Shown here: positions 44,392-52,920 of the stretch, piece by piece
How positions within the stretch are numbered: position 1 is the first letter of the stretch
Layout: every line of letters starts with the position of its first letter
DNA from: Acidobacteriota bacterium
Lineage (GTDB): Bacteria; Acidobacteriota; Terriglobia; Terriglobales; Acidobacteriaceae
Reading direction: 5' to 3'
Length of the DNA: 64,000 bases
NCBI GenBank assembly: GCA_003225555.1
Contig: QIAM01000014.1
Coordinates: 51,961 to 115,960, forward strand
Made by a program: the position numbers and the translations under genes
The notes under the pieces: model-generated
Database searches by the model: none
What the model saw: the letters and a program-made list of their open reading frames with translations, nothing else
What the model was told of the DNA's origin: nothing

Positions 44392-44880
44392 CTAGTAGAT
44401 CTCGAAGTGAAATACATCCGCGATCAAGTATGTTCTGCGATTGAGGAGAACAATATGTCCTCCGACCACGACATGCTCGTAATCCGGTGGAGGCGGGGGC
44501 AGGCGGCGCTCAAGATCGTCGGGACAGCGCACCATCTTCTTCCGAAGGCCGGGCGGTAGAGTACCGCGGACGACCAACTGGCGCTCCAGGCCCGGAGGCA
44601 ACCGATCATGCTTCGCAAGGCCGGGCGGTAAATGCTGGTAATTCTCGCGGTACCAGCCACGCATCTCGTCGCGGTCGTGGTCGGAATAGCCGCGGCGGCC
44701 GTGATCTTTCTCGTGTCCACGGCCGTGTCCATGGCCGTGATTGTCATCGTCGCCGCGATCGTGGTCGTCGTGATCGTGCTTCGCGTGACCCTGCCCGTTG
44801 CCCGGGGCGGCCATCGTTGTCGACAGTGCAATGGACAGGAGCGCGCTGGCCCCGATCCGCAACCACGTTTTGGCTGACAT
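44392..44880 (-). CDS. Secreted His/Asp-rich protein, RcnB-like
   Basis: 162 residues. Signal peptide ([20 protein letters not shown]) then a charged, metal-binding-looking stretch [20 protein letters not shown], followed by [20 protein letters not shown] and a C-terminal part with LPPGLRKKM. The repeated LPPGL is characteristic of RcnB-like periplasmic proteins of metal homeostasis, here with an added His/Asp-rich region. ATG 44880 has GGAGGAG seven bases upstream. Metal specificity unknown. The leader runs divergent from pccB. Confidence 0.72.
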   Translation of the reverse strand: MSAKTWLRIGASALLSIALSTTMAAPGNGQGHAKHDHDDHDRGDDDNHGHGHGRGHEKDHGRRGYSDHDRDEMRGWYRENYQHLPPGLAKHDRLPPGLERQLVVRGTLPPGLRKKMVRCPDDLERRLPPPPPDYEHVVVGGHIVLLNRRTYLIADVFHFEIY

Positions 44881-45037
44881 TGGACTCCTCCTTGGACCAG
44901 TGACGATTCAGGCTACGGGAGTGCATACCGCGGAACAAATTACGGAAGGGCAACTCCGAGGCGCCGGGCTCTTTGATCCGTTCCTGGAGAGACGGGACAG
45001 GTCGACTGTCTGCGTCAACCGCTATAATCCATCCGCC

Positions 45038-46597
45038 ATGAAACGCGAACAAAAAATCGCAGAACTGAAGAGGCGGAACCAGCTGGCGGAAGAAGGTGGT
45101 GGGGAAAAGCGTCGCGAGCGGCAACATGAAGAAGGCAAGATGTCGGCGCGCGAGCGCATCGAGTTTCTGCTCGACGACGCCACGTTTGAGGAGACCGACA
45201 AGCTGGTTACGCACCGCTGCAACGACTTTGGCATGGCCGAGCAGAAGTATTACGGCGACGGATTCATCACCGGCTATGGGCGAATTGAAGGGCGGCCGGT
45301 GTACGTCTTCGCGCAGGACTTCACGGTGTTTGGTGGATCACTTTCGGAAGCGAACGCGGCGAAGATCGTCAAGATCATGGACCTCGCTGCCAAGATGGGA
45401 GCGCCCGTAATCGGGCTGAACGACTCCGGCGGCGCGCGAATTCAGGAAGGCGTGATGTCGCTGGCCGGCTACGCCGACATTTTCTTGCGCAACACGTTGT
45501 ATAGCGGAGTGGTGCCACAGATTTCCGCCATTATGGGACCGTGCGCGGGGGGTGCGGTGTATTCGCCGGCCATTACGGACTTCGTCCTCATGGTCGATAA
45601 GACCTCCTACATGTTCATCACCGGGCCGGACGTGATCAAGACCGTGACCCATGAAGAAGTCACGAAAGATCAACTGGGCGGCGCCATGACGCACAACGAG
45701 ACGTCCGGCGTGGCCCACTTTCTGGCGCACGACGATGCCGAATGCCTGTCGATGGTGCGGGAGCTGTTGAGCTTCGTGCCGTCGAACAATCTGGACGACC
45801 CACCGCGAAAGACGTGTACCGATCCGAGTGATCGGGCAGACGTCGCTTTGGACACAGTTGTTCCGGAGCAATCGAACCAGCCGTATGACATCAAAGACGT
45901 GATTCACGCGGTGGTCGACGACGGATATTTCTTCGAGGTGCAGGAGCACTACGCGAAGAATATCGGGGTGGGATTCGCGCGGCTGGACGGGCGTCCGGTT
46001 GGGATCGTCGCCAACCAGCCGGCCGTGCTCGCGGGGACACTCGATATCAATGCCTCGATCAAGGGGGCGCGGTTTGTGCGCTTCTGCGACTGCTTCAATA
46101 TCCCGCTGGTGACGTTTGAAGATGTGCCGGGATTCTTACCGGGGACGGCGCAGGAATACGGCGGGATCATCAAACATGGTGCCAAGCTGCTGTTCGCTTT
46201 CGCCGAGGCGACGGTCCCGAAAGTCACGGTCATCACGCGCAAGGCCTACGGCGGAGCGTATTGCGTGATGGCGTCAAAGCATATCCGAACGGACGTGAAC
46301 TATGCGTGGCCGACCGCCGAGATCGCGGTGATGGGACCGGAAGGAGCGGTCGACATCGTCTACAAGCGCGAATTGGAAGCCGCCAAGACCACCGCCGAGC
46401 GCGAGGAAGCCCGCCGCGGCAAGATCGACGAGTTCCGTGACCGGTTTGCCAGTCCGTACGTGGCGGCGGAACGCGGCTTCGTGGACGCCATCATCCAGCC
46501 CCGCGAGACGCGCAAGAAGCTGATTCAGGCGCTGGCGATGCTGGAAACGAAGCGAGATAAGAATCCGCCGAAGAAGCATGGAAATATACCGCTATAA
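45038..46597 (+). CDS. pccB: Acyl-CoA carboxylase beta subunit (propionyl-CoA carboxylase type)
   Basis: Carboxyltransferase subunit, 519 residues, moving CO2 from carboxybiotin to an acyl-CoA such as propionyl-CoA. Family features: [60 protein letters not shown], and in the second half [40 protein letters not shown] and [17 protein letters not shown] 45038 begins [14 protein letters not shown], the usual N-terminal helix. No biotin carboxylase gene is nearby. Its last 73 bases overlap the 3' end of the opposite-strand ParE-like gene. Confidence 0.95.
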   Translation: MKREQKIAELKRRNQLAEEGGGEKRRERQHEEGKMSARERIEFLLDDATFEETDKLVTHRCNDFGMAEQKYYGDGFITGYGRIEGRPVYVFAQDFTVFGGSLSEANAAKIVKIMDLAAKMGAPVIGLNDSGGARIQEGVMSLAGYADIFLRNTLYSGVVPQISAIMGPCAGGAVYSPAITDFVLMVDKTSYMFITGPDVIKTVTHEEVTKDQLGGAMTHNETSGVAHFLAHDDAECLSMVRELLSFVPSNNLDDPPRKTCTDPSDRADVALDTVVPEQSNQPYDIKDVIHAVVDDGYFFEVQEHYAKNIGVGFARLDGRPVGIVANQPAVLAGTLDINASIKGARFVRFCDCFNIPLVTFEDVPGFLPGTAQEYGGIIKHGAKLLFAFAEATVPKVTVITRKAYGGAYCVMASKHIRTDVNYAWPTAEIAVMGPEGAVDIVYKRELEAAKTTAEREEARRGKIDEFRDRFASPYVAAERGFVDAIIQPRETRKKLIQALAMLETKRDKNPPKKHGNIPL

Positions 46598-46908
46598 ATC
46601 AGAGTGGGCATGGATCCATGCCGAACGTGCAGGATATAGACCGATTTTTCCTCCTCAAGAACAACCAACAGAAAACGATAGGTACCGCGCTTGCCTGAGC
46701 CGAAGAACAGTTCGCGAATGGGCTGATCAAATGACGCGCTCTCGGGAGCCAGAGGACAACGCTCGGGGTGGCGCGCCAGACTTTTCGCGCTCTGGCGAGC
46801 GCGCCGGATCCAGTCGCGCGCCGCGCGAGGCGCCTGGGCGCGGATATAGCGATAGGCCGTCCTGAGATCGCTCTCGACTGCGGGAGTAACGATGACGCGA
46901 TAAGTCAT
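46525..46908 (-). CDS. RelE/ParE-family toxin
   Basis: 127 residues. [20 protein letters not shown] followed by [16 protein letters not shown] is the ParE N-terminal strand-helix layout, and [22 protein letters not shown] is the C-terminal beta sheet. ParE toxins inhibit gyrase, RelE toxins cut ribosomal mRNA; which applies is unclear, though the Arg-rich helix and lack of RelE catalytic residues favour ParE. Its start overlaps the antitoxin stop (ATGA). The last ~25 residues read through the 3' end of pccB and end in a hydrophobic [13 protein letters not shown] tail; an earlier stop in relatives is likely. Confidence 0.87.
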   Translation of the reverse strand: MTYRVIVTPAVESDLRTAYRYIRAQAPRAARDWIRRARQSAKSLARHPERCPLAPESASFDQPIRELFFGSGKRGTYRFLLVVLEEEKSVYILHVRHGSMPTLIYSGIFPCFFGGFLSRFVSSIASA

Positions 46909-47183
46909 CTACCAGCGTCTTCTCGTTCCAGTTCGTCAAACACTTCCTCTGCCGGACGGCCTGCGCCTTTGCGAGCCTGCGCAAGGCCACGGCGAATGCT
47001 GGTCACGGCGTCCAGTTGACTGGCGACCTCCTGATAGGCCGCGGCGTCGAGAAGCACAGCCTCGACTTTTCCCTTCACGGTAAGCACCAGCGGGCGCCCG
47101 GTCTTCTTCATCTGCTTCATCAGGCCCGAGGAGTTGCGCTTGAAGGTGGTCAGGGAATGAATGTCCTGGGTGACATCGATCAT
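46905..47183 (-). CDS. Phd/YefM-family antitoxin
   Basis: 92 residues. The Phd/YefM N-terminal fold is seen in HSLTTFKRNSSGLMKQMKKT with the antitoxin signature RPLVLTVKGKVEAVLLDAAAY. The C-terminal segment (ARKGAGRPAEEVFDELERED) would wrap the toxin. The stop overlaps the toxin start, giving the usual antitoxin-first operon. A perfect 8-bp inverted repeat 21-42 bases upstream is a likely operator. Confidence 0.9.
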   Translation of the reverse strand: MIDVTQDIHSLTTFKRNSSGLMKQMKKTGRPLVLTVKGKVEAVLLDAAAYQEVASQLDAVTSIRRGLAQARKGAGRPAEEVFDELEREDAGR

Positions 47184-47203
47184 GGTGCGATTGTAGCATT
47201 AAA

Positions 47204-47225
47204 TAAGCATCTGATTTGATGCTTA
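47204..47225. promoter_or_regulatory. Perfect inverted repeat upstream of the Phd/ParE pair, putative operator
   Basis: TAAGCATC (47204-47211) and GATGCTTA (47218-47225) with a 6-base spacer, 21-42 bases before the antitoxin start in an AT-rich patch. Phd/YefM antitoxins repress their own promoter at such palindromes; binding here is inferred. Confidence 0.6.
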
Positions 47226-47388
47226 CGAAGAGAATCTCAGGAGCGCAAATTGGACCCCCGCCGAAGAAGCACAGGAGCATACAGAAGAACCGAATCGGCA
47301 GGCTGCTTGACGTCTGCACTTACGATGAATAGCCTCACGAGTTGTCTCCTCATTCCTCGAACGCTGGTCCGTCAAGATGGAGGTCTTT

Positions 47389-48510
47389 ATGAAGCGTCTC
47401 CTTGGGTTGCTTCTCTTCTGCTCCGTCACTCTGTTGGGTTCGGCTCAGGACCCCGGCTCCTGGCTCAACTCTCTTTCGCAGGCGAAGGCATATGTGCAGA
47501 GGCGCGCTTCGAGTTATGACCGCAGCGGCGCGAACGCTGACTTTCGAACGGTTGCTCCTGGCGAAACCGTGACATTGTTGGACGAGCCCGGCCCCGGCCT
47601 GATCAGCCATGTATGGGTCACGATTGCCAGCGACGATCCGGATCACTTGAAGCAGCTGGTGTTGCGCATGAATTGGGACGGGGAGTCGTCTCCGAGTGTG
47701 GAGAGTCCTATCGGAGACTTTTTTGGCCTGGGGCTTGGAGAGTACTTCTTATACCAATCGATTCCCCTGTCCGTGGGATCCGATAAGGCTTTGAACTGCT
47801 TTTTTCCGATGCCGTTTCAAAAACACGCGCGGATTACGGTCACGAACGAGGGACCGCGGAAGGTGGGCGCCTTCTACTTCAACGTGGACTACCGGGCTTA
47901 CAGCAAGCCCCTGCCAGCGGACTCGCTCTACTTCCATGCGCAATACCGTCAGGCCTCGCCGGCAAACGGGTGGACGAATCAGTGGCGATCGAATGGCGAT
48001 CCGTTGGTGGATACGAAGAAGAACCTGAATGGCGAAGGCAATTACGTCTGGATGGAAGCCGCCGGCCGTGGACATTTCGCCGGCGTAACCATGTCGGTAT
48101 TGCAGAATCAGGATGCCTGGTGGGGCGAGGGCGATGACATGTTCTTCATTGACGGAGAGGAAACGCCGTCGATCAACGGCACTGGATCTGAAGATTATTT
48201 TCTGGGAGCATGGGGTTTTGGAGAACATCCGTTCTCGTACGGGCTATTCGGCGCGCCAGTGAAGGGAAGCGAGAAGGCGGGAAGTCGAACGTCGGTCTAT
48301 CGCTTTCACTTGGACTCGCCCATCACATTCACCAAGTCACTGCGGGCGACCATCGAGCACGGCCACGCCAATCATCGCTCTGACAATTTCTTCTCGGTGG
48401 CGTACTGGTACCAGACGGAACCGCATGCGGCATTTCCAGCGTTGCCACCGGTGGATCAACGCATTCCGAAGATTCATCCAGTCGGAGGGCCTGGAAACGC
48501 AGGTAAGTAA
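47389..48510 (+). CDS. DUF2961 / GH172-like secreted protein
   Basis: 373 residues with signal peptide (LLGLLLFCSVTLLGSAQDPG). The DUF2961 fold, now classed in GH172, is recognisable from YDRSGANADFRTVAPGETVT, GPGLISHVWVTIASDDPDHL, ESPIGDFFGLGLGEY and the signature TGSEDYFLGAWGFGEHPFS, whose Glu is a catalytic candidate. Characterised GH172 members cleave or rearrange fructofuranosyl or arabinofuranosyl linkages; the substrate here is unknown. ATG 47389 has GGAGG five bases upstream; an ATG four codons earlier exists but lacks spacing. Confidence 0.88.
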   Translation: MKRLLGLLLFCSVTLLGSAQDPGSWLNSLSQAKAYVQRRASSYDRSGANADFRTVAPGETVTLLDEPGPGLISHVWVTIASDDPDHLKQLVLRMNWDGESSPSVESPIGDFFGLGLGEYFLYQSIPLSVGSDKALNCFFPMPFQKHARITVTNEGPRKVGAFYFNVDYRAYSKPLPADSLYFHAQYRQASPANGWTNQWRSNGDPLVDTKKNLNGEGNYVWMEAAGRGHFAGVTMSVLQNQDAWWGEGDDMFFIDGEETPSINGTGSEDYFLGAWGFGEHPFSYGLFGAPVKGSEKAGSRTSVYRFHLDSPITFTKSLRATIEHGHANHRSDNFFSVAYWYQTEPHAAFPALPPVDQRIPKIHPVGGPGNAGK

Positions 48511-49253
48511 TTCGCTATCGGGGCGGCAAAACGGAGGGCGAGCACATTTCGTTGATGAACACGGATATTCTGTCGCTGTGCGAGTCTGGCAAGAAACTGA
48601 AAAGAGGAACCGAAAGAGCCAGAAGCCAGTGCTAAAAGCTAGCAGCTAAAAAATTAAGAGTTCCGAGGTGATGTCAGGTCCATTCGTCTCGGCCAGTAGC
48701 TCGCGTTTGACCCTCGCTCGACCTGCTCTCGCCTGCTACCCTTGCGGGCTGCTGCGCGCGATCTTCGCTTGGGCTCCGGGCTCACCGCCAACCGGATAAA
48801 TCTACCGAACGCCTCGGAACTCTATCCTGCCTTCGACAGGTCTTCTCGTTCTCCTCGACCAGCGCTTTGCTATAGACCCTTACCTGCCCTCCTTCCTCAT
48901 CTTGCGATCAGGAAAGTGACTGGGCTTGAGCCCCGGACGCCGCACCAACCGGAAAAACTTAAGAAGTTGTCAAAGAACGAGTTTGTTTTTACGCTTTCCA
49001 TTTTTATAGTCAACAGAAAATAGCGCTTTGTAACTATGTGTATTTTCAATCGAGTGCAGCCAGTCCACAGGCTCCTGACCGGATTTGGTGCAGGCTGATT
49101 CACTCACTTTGCGCAGAAGCCGCGCCAGACACGGGTTTAAGGAACTTCAGACTTGCGGAGAAGAACTGCAAACCATTCCATCGCGGCTCATCTGTTTGTG
49201 AAAATCCTGCAGAAGCGGCAGTGGATAAGGGATTCTGAAGGCCACCACAACTC

Positions 49254-49377
49254 ATGTGGGGACAGCCGCCCTCGGCTGTCCGCCGGGTCGAAGACCCGGC
49301 TTTTTCTGTCCGGCGCAAGCTTCAAAAGGCAGTCGAGCTCTGCTCGACCTGGAGAGCCGAGGGCGGTGTCCCCACAT
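49254..49377. repeat. Long nested inverted repeat, family C type
   Basis: The outer arms are 49254-49281 (atgtggggacagccgccctc ...) and 49351-49377 (... gagggcggtgtccccacat). Inside are two perfect hairpins: GCCGGGTC/GACCCGGC at 49282-49300 and GTCGAGC/GCTCGAC at 49332-49348. The whole could fold into one cruciform or a multi-armed RNA. The rest of the 881-base gap 48511-49391 holds no gene I can support. Confidence 0.75.
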
Positions 49378-49391
49378 CAGCATCTTCCGGG

Positions 49392-49826
49392 CTACCTGAC
49401 GTCGATCTTTTCGTCGACGAACTGCTTGTCGGACTCATCGGCTCCCGTCAGCTCAAAAGAATTCGTGACCACAGCCTTACCCTTTTCCACACTGATGATC
49501 AGGTAGGAGCAGCCGAACCAGTGGGCCTCGGCGAGATCGGTCGCGGACCAGCGGGCACGATGGTCGGGATGGGAATGGTAGAAGCCGACGATGTCTTCGC
49601 CGCGCTCTCGGCCCTCACGCTGGATGCGGACCAACTCGCGCGGGTCAATGTTGTAGCGGTTTTGCAGGGAGTCGGTGCGGGTATTGCGGCAGCGGGCGGT
49701 CGAGGTCACAACGCGGGTACCGCCGTCGTTCACGCAGCCCAGCAGCACGCCACAGCACTCATGCGGGTAGGTTTCTTCGCCGTGCCGTCGGATTTCAGCG
49801 TGGTCTCTAGCTGTGATCTTCAGCAT
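49392..49826 (-). CDS. M67/JAMM metalloprotease, Mec-like
   Basis: 144 residues. The JAMM site is complete: Glu in YPHECCGVLLG (about 23) and HSHPDHRARWSATD (about 91-104), which supplies the two His and the Asp zinc ligands. In Mycobacterium the homologue Mec releases cysteine from the carrier CysO after CysM adds it; here cysM lies just upstream on the same strand, which supports the same role, but no CysO-like ThiS/MoaD gene is visible in the window. ATG 49826 (MLKITARDHAEI) is used; the longer reading is repeat-derived. Confidence 0.83.
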   Translation of the reverse strand: MLKITARDHAEIRRHGEETYPHECCGVLLGCVNDGGTRVVTSTARCRNTRTDSLQNRYNIDPRELVRIQREGRERGEDIVGFYHSHPDHRARWSATDLAEAHWFGCSYLIISVEKGKAVVTNSFELTGADESDKQFVDEKIDVR

Positions 49827-49839
49827 GAAAAACCAATTC

Positions 49840-49940
49840 ACCCGGAGACACTGAGGCACAGAGAACTCGTTTTCAAACCTAAGGAAGTATTTCGACTTCG
49901 CCTTCTGAATTTCTCTGTGTCTCCGTGCCTCTGTGGTGAG
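49840..49940. repeat. Inverted pair of GGCACGGAGACACAGAG-type repeats between mec and cysM
   Basis: Left: cccggagacactgaggcaca then gagaac (49840-49866). Right: ttctctgtgtctccgtgcct then ctgtggtgag (49911-49940). The two are near reverse complements, both of the gagacacagag repeat type that occurs widely between genes of soil bacteria. They sit in the leader before mec. Confidence 0.6.
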
Positions 49941-49947
49941 GCGTTTT

Positions 49948-50943
49948 TTAGCTTTCCGTCCAGAACCTCTCACTCAGATACTTGTCGCCGGAGTCGCAGA
50001 GAACGGTCACGATGACGGCTTCCTGCCCTCGTTTCAGAGAGAGCTGCCGCGCGATTTGAAGACTGCCGGCCACGGCGGCCGCGGACGAGACTCCCACCAG
50101 CAATCCGGCTCCACGAGACAGCTGCCGCGCCATGGCATACGCGTCTTCCGTGGCGATCTCCAGATTCTGGTCGGCCAGCTTGGGATCGTAAATCTTCGGC
50201 ACCATTGCGCTGGCCATGTGCTTGGCGCCTTCGATGCCGTGGAACGCGGAATCGGGCTGGAGCGAAATGCAGCGGATCCTGGGATTGAGCTCTCTCAGGC
50301 GGCGCGTGGTGCCGACGAACGTCCCGCTTGTGCCGAGCATGGAAACGAAGTGGGTGATGCGTCCCTGGGTTTGCTGCCAGATTTCGTTCGCGGTGCCGTG
50401 ATAGTGGGCTCGCCAGTTGGCGTCGTTGGAGTACTGGTCGGCATAGAAATATTTGTCGGGATGTTCCGCGGCGAGTTCACGCGCGACGCGAATCGCGCCG
50501 TCGGATCCATCCGCGGGATCCGTATAAATAATGTTGGCGCCGTAGCTTTGGAGAATCTGCTTGCGCTCAAGGGAGACGTTTTCGGGTATGCAGAGTGTAA
50601 CGGGAAACCCATCCGCGGCTCCGAGCATGGCATAGGCAATACCGGTGTTGCCGCTGGTGGAGTCCAGCAGACTCTTTCCGGAGTGAAAAGCGCCGCTGCG
50701 GCGTCCTTCCTGCACGATGTTGGCGGCAGCGCGATCTTTGACCGAGCCGCCGGGGTTGTGCCACTCCGCCTTGCCCAGAAGTACTACGCCGGGCAGGTCC
50801 CGGGTGCCTGCGTCGAGACGCAGCAGCGGCGTGTTGCCGATGCGATCGAACAAGCTCAGGCCCAGGCTGGAGGCGGCCTGTTCGGGCTCGTACTTGGGCG
50901 CGCCTTCGAACACTGGCGCGACTTTATGGGAGCTCTGTGTCAT
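49948..50943 (-). CDS. cysM: Cysteine synthase (CysM-like, PLP dependent)
   Basis: 331 residues. The PLP lysine lies in EWHNPGGSVKDRAAANIV, and STSGNTGIAYAMLGAADGFP is the phosphate-binding loop. The sequence is of the cysteine synthase/OASS fold, with GTSGTFVGTTRRLRELNP and the C-terminal VTVLCDSGDKYLSERFW. Because it is linked to a Mec-like gene, it may be the CysO-thiocarboxylate-using type, with O-phosphoserine as substrate, instead of sulfide-dependent OASS. That needs the carrier gene, which is not present here. Confidence 0.92.
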   Translation of the reverse strand: MTQSSHKVAPVFEGAPKYEPEQAASSLGLSLFDRIGNTPLLRLDAGTRDLPGVVLLGKAEWHNPGGSVKDRAAANIVQEGRRSGAFHSGKSLLDSTSGNTGIAYAMLGAADGFPVTLCIPENVSLERKQILQSYGANIIYTDPADGSDGAIRVARELAAEHPDKYFYADQYSNDANWRAHYHGTANEIWQQTQGRITHFVSMLGTSGTFVGTTRRLRELNPRIRCISLQPDSAFHGIEGAKHMASAMVPKIYDPKLADQNLEIATEDAYAMARQLSRGAGLLVGVSSAAAVAGSLQIARQLSLKRGQEAVIVTVLCDSGDKYLSERFWTES

Positions 50944-51123
50944 AACCGAACCGCGACGCCATGACCATCGTAACGTGAATCAGGGGAGGAAACACGGTAT
51001 GTAGTATGGTGATTTAGATGATAAACATGGCACGACGATGCGGAGCATGTAAAGTTACCTGTTCTCATACGTACGGAATCCGCATCTAAAGCATAAGGAC
51101 GATGGAAGGCTCAGCGGAAAGCA

Positions 51124-51606
51124 ATGGCGAAAACTACCGAAGCACGGACTTACGAAGAGGCGCTGGCCTGGCTGCGCGACCATGGGTTCGATGTAACCGA
51201 CGCGCCGGGAACCAATGGACGCGTCTTCCTGAGAAAGTACAACGTGGCAGCGGCGATTCAGAAGACACCCGATGATGGGGTGAAGATCTTTGCCTATCCG
51301 GGCTACCTGGTCGGCAGCGAGATTTCGAAGCTGGTGAATCGCGGATACCAGCAGTTCCTGAAGACATCAAAGAACGAGATTCCTGCCACGGCCGACCACT
51401 TGAAGGCGCTGCATTCTTTTGCGGAGGAACTAAAAGTGGCTCTTGGCCTGCCCAGCTTGTACAACGAATCGCTGGGTACGGTGAGTGAAGCCTATCAATA
51501 TGACCGCATTGAGGACCGCGACAAGCCCACCGTAGATCGTCCCAAGCGGCCCTGGGAAGTTGCGGGAAAAGAAACCGCCGTCGCGGCCAAGAAGGGCCGG
51601 GCGTAA
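51124..51606 (+). CDS. Conserved hypothetical protein
   Basis: 160 residues, soluble, no signal or membrane segment. MAKTTEARTYEEALAWLRDH is followed by GFDVTDAPGTNGRVFLRKYN, DGVKIFAYPGYLVGSEISKL and YQQFLKTSKNEIPATADHLK, with a basic Ala/Lys-rich tail. The regular alternation suggests a real small folded domain (about 1-115), but I do not recognise it. ATG 51124 has a weak GAAAGC upstream. It stands alone between cysM and a SnoaL-like gene. Confidence 0.72.
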   Translation: MAKTTEARTYEEALAWLRDHGFDVTDAPGTNGRVFLRKYNVAAAIQKTPDDGVKIFAYPGYLVGSEISKLVNRGYQQFLKTSKNEIPATADHLKALHSFAEELKVALGLPSLYNESLGTVSEAYQYDRIEDRDKPTVDRPKRPWEVAGKETAVAAKKGRA

Positions 51607-51677
51607 GGCCCCGCCCGGCTCCCACATTTCTCCCATCTGACCTGTCGTGCGAAACTAGTGCGCTCGCGGAGGTTTGC

Positions 51678-52160
51678 ATGCGCAATCGTTTCGCCGCTTT
51701 CCTGTTTCTCACTTTCCTGTGCTTGAGTTGCCACGCAGAGGCTCAGTCGTCCTCCGCTCCTGCGTCATCGTCTGATTCAAAAGCTGCTGTCGAACACGTA
51801 CTTCACACGCAACAAGAGGCGTGGAACCGCCACGATCTCGAAGCCTTCATGGCGGGATACTGGAATTCGCCGGAGCTCACGTTTTTCTCGGGTGCGAAGG
51901 AGCAGAACGGCTGGCAGGCGACACTCGATCGTTATCGGGCGACGTATGTCAGTCCCGGGCACGAGATGGGAAAGTTGGAATTCTCAGGCTTGCGCGTCGA
52001 GATACTGGGAGGCGACGCGGCCTTCGTGCGTGGAGCCTGGCATCTGACGATGTCGGACGGCAAGACGCCGCATGGGTTGTTCACACTGCTGTTTCGTAAG
52101 TTTCCGGAGGGATGGAAGATCGTGCACGACCACACATCAGCGGCGGAGCAAAGCGAGTAG
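51678..52160 (+). CDS. Secreted SnoaL/DUF4440-like protein
   Basis: 160 residues with signal peptide (FAAFLFLTFLCLSCHAEAQS). The mature part has the NTF2/DUF4440 pattern AAVEHVLHTQQEAWNRHDLE, AFMAGYWNSPELTFFSGAKE, then GWKIVHDHTSAAE. Such domains are often small hydrolase-like or binding modules with no known activity. TTTGC AT-rich start context with AGGTTTGC upstream of ATG 51678. A repeat follows its stop. Confidence 0.8.
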   Translation: MRNRFAAFLFLTFLCLSCHAEAQSSSAPASSSDSKAAVEHVLHTQQEAWNRHDLEAFMAGYWNSPELTFFSGAKEQNGWQATLDRYRATYVSPGHEMGKLEFSGLRVEILGGDAAFVRGAWHLTMSDGKTPHGLFTLLFRKFPEGWKIVHDHTSAAEQSE

Positions 52161-52226
52161 CGCCGGCATCCCTTCGACTTCGCTCAGGGCAGGCTCTGCC
52201 GGACAGCCGCCGGGACGGCGGCGCTA
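52158..52226. repeat. Repeat cluster after the SnoaL-like gene
   Basis: Outer arms TAGCGCCGGC (52158-52167, overlapping the stop codon) and GGCGGCGCTA (about 52217-52226) enclose cttcgctcagggcaggctc and ggacagccgccgggacggc, which match family B-like and family C-like motifs. It overlaps the 3' end of the preceding gene by three bases. Confidence 0.5.
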
Positions 52227-52243
52227 CACCGCGGCACCTTGGC

Positions 52244-52867
52244 TCACCTCACCCTTACTTGTACTCGCGTGCCTTCCGGTAAAGATCCCTTCAGCAGTTG
52301 CACTGCTCCGTTGCGGACGATTCCTTCGAACTCTTCCCCCGCTAGGTTGGAATTGGGTGAACGCTGCGCGGGCGAGTCGCCCGCGGCCACACGAGTCGTA
52401 CCGCGGCCCGTGCCTTTGTCCATCGCTACGTTTGCCAGGCGGTCGGCATCCTGATTGTGCCCTCGCAGGGCGTGACCAATGGAAAACCAGTCCAGTTGGC
52501 TGATCAATTCCTTGGCGCGGGCGTGCAAATCCTTCAGCGTGGGATTCTTGACCTTGTAAATGCCCTTGATCTGCCGCACTAGCAGTTCGGAATCGCTGAT
52601 CACCTTCAGGGCTTTGGGGCCGTGTTGCAGCGCGTATTCCAGTGCGGCGATCAGGCCCTGATATTCGGCGAAGTTGTTGGTCTGGTGGCCGAGATATTCG
52701 CTGAGGGCGGCGACCTTGCGGCCGGATTCGTCCTGCATGACAACACCATATCCGGCGGGGCCAGGATTGCCGCGCGCGCCACCGTCGCTGTGAGCGACCA
52801 GGTAGTGCTCGGGAGGATTCTCACGGGATTCGAAAAGCGGCCTGCCGCGGGAGGAAGGAGAGTGCAT
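52244..52867 (-). CDS. Ribonuclease HI-like protein with added C-terminal domain
   Basis: 207 residues. The RNase H fold carries Asp in YLVAHSDGGARGNPGPAGYG (about 28), Glu in NNFAEYQGLIAALEYAL, Asp in LKVISDSELLVRQI and Asp in GHNQDADRLANVAMDKG, so all four acidic catalytic residues are in place. It would hydrolyse RNA in RNA-DNA hybrids. After about residue 150 comes an extra stretch ending EEFEGIVRNGAVQLLKGSLP with EGTRVQVRVR, which resembles the DUF104 beta domain found in small antitoxin-like proteins. That fusion is unusual. It has no obvious operon partner. Confidence 0.85.
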   Translation of the reverse strand: MHSPSSRGRPLFESRENPPEHYLVAHSDGGARGNPGPAGYGVVMQDESGRKVAALSEYLGHQTNNFAEYQGLIAALEYALQHGPKALKVISDSELLVRQIKGIYKVKNPTLKDLHARAKELISQLDWFSIGHALRGHNQDADRLANVAMDKGTGRGTTRVAAGDSPAQRSPNSNLAGEEFEGIVRNGAVQLLKGSLPEGTRVQVRVR

Positions 52868-52920
52868 GCCCCGAGTTTACAACGGGTATAAGCCCGCATG
52901 GCCGCGGTTTCCGGGAAGGC

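Noticed and set aside
48511..49253. Possible small genes in the long gap after the GH172-like gene
   Set aside because: Short frames lack signals; only the inverted repeat at 49254-49377 is clear.
49827..49973. 49-residue N-terminal extension of the Mec-like protein
   Set aside because: It is encoded by the GAGACACAGAG repeat pair and the end of cysM, and relatives begin at MLKITARDH.
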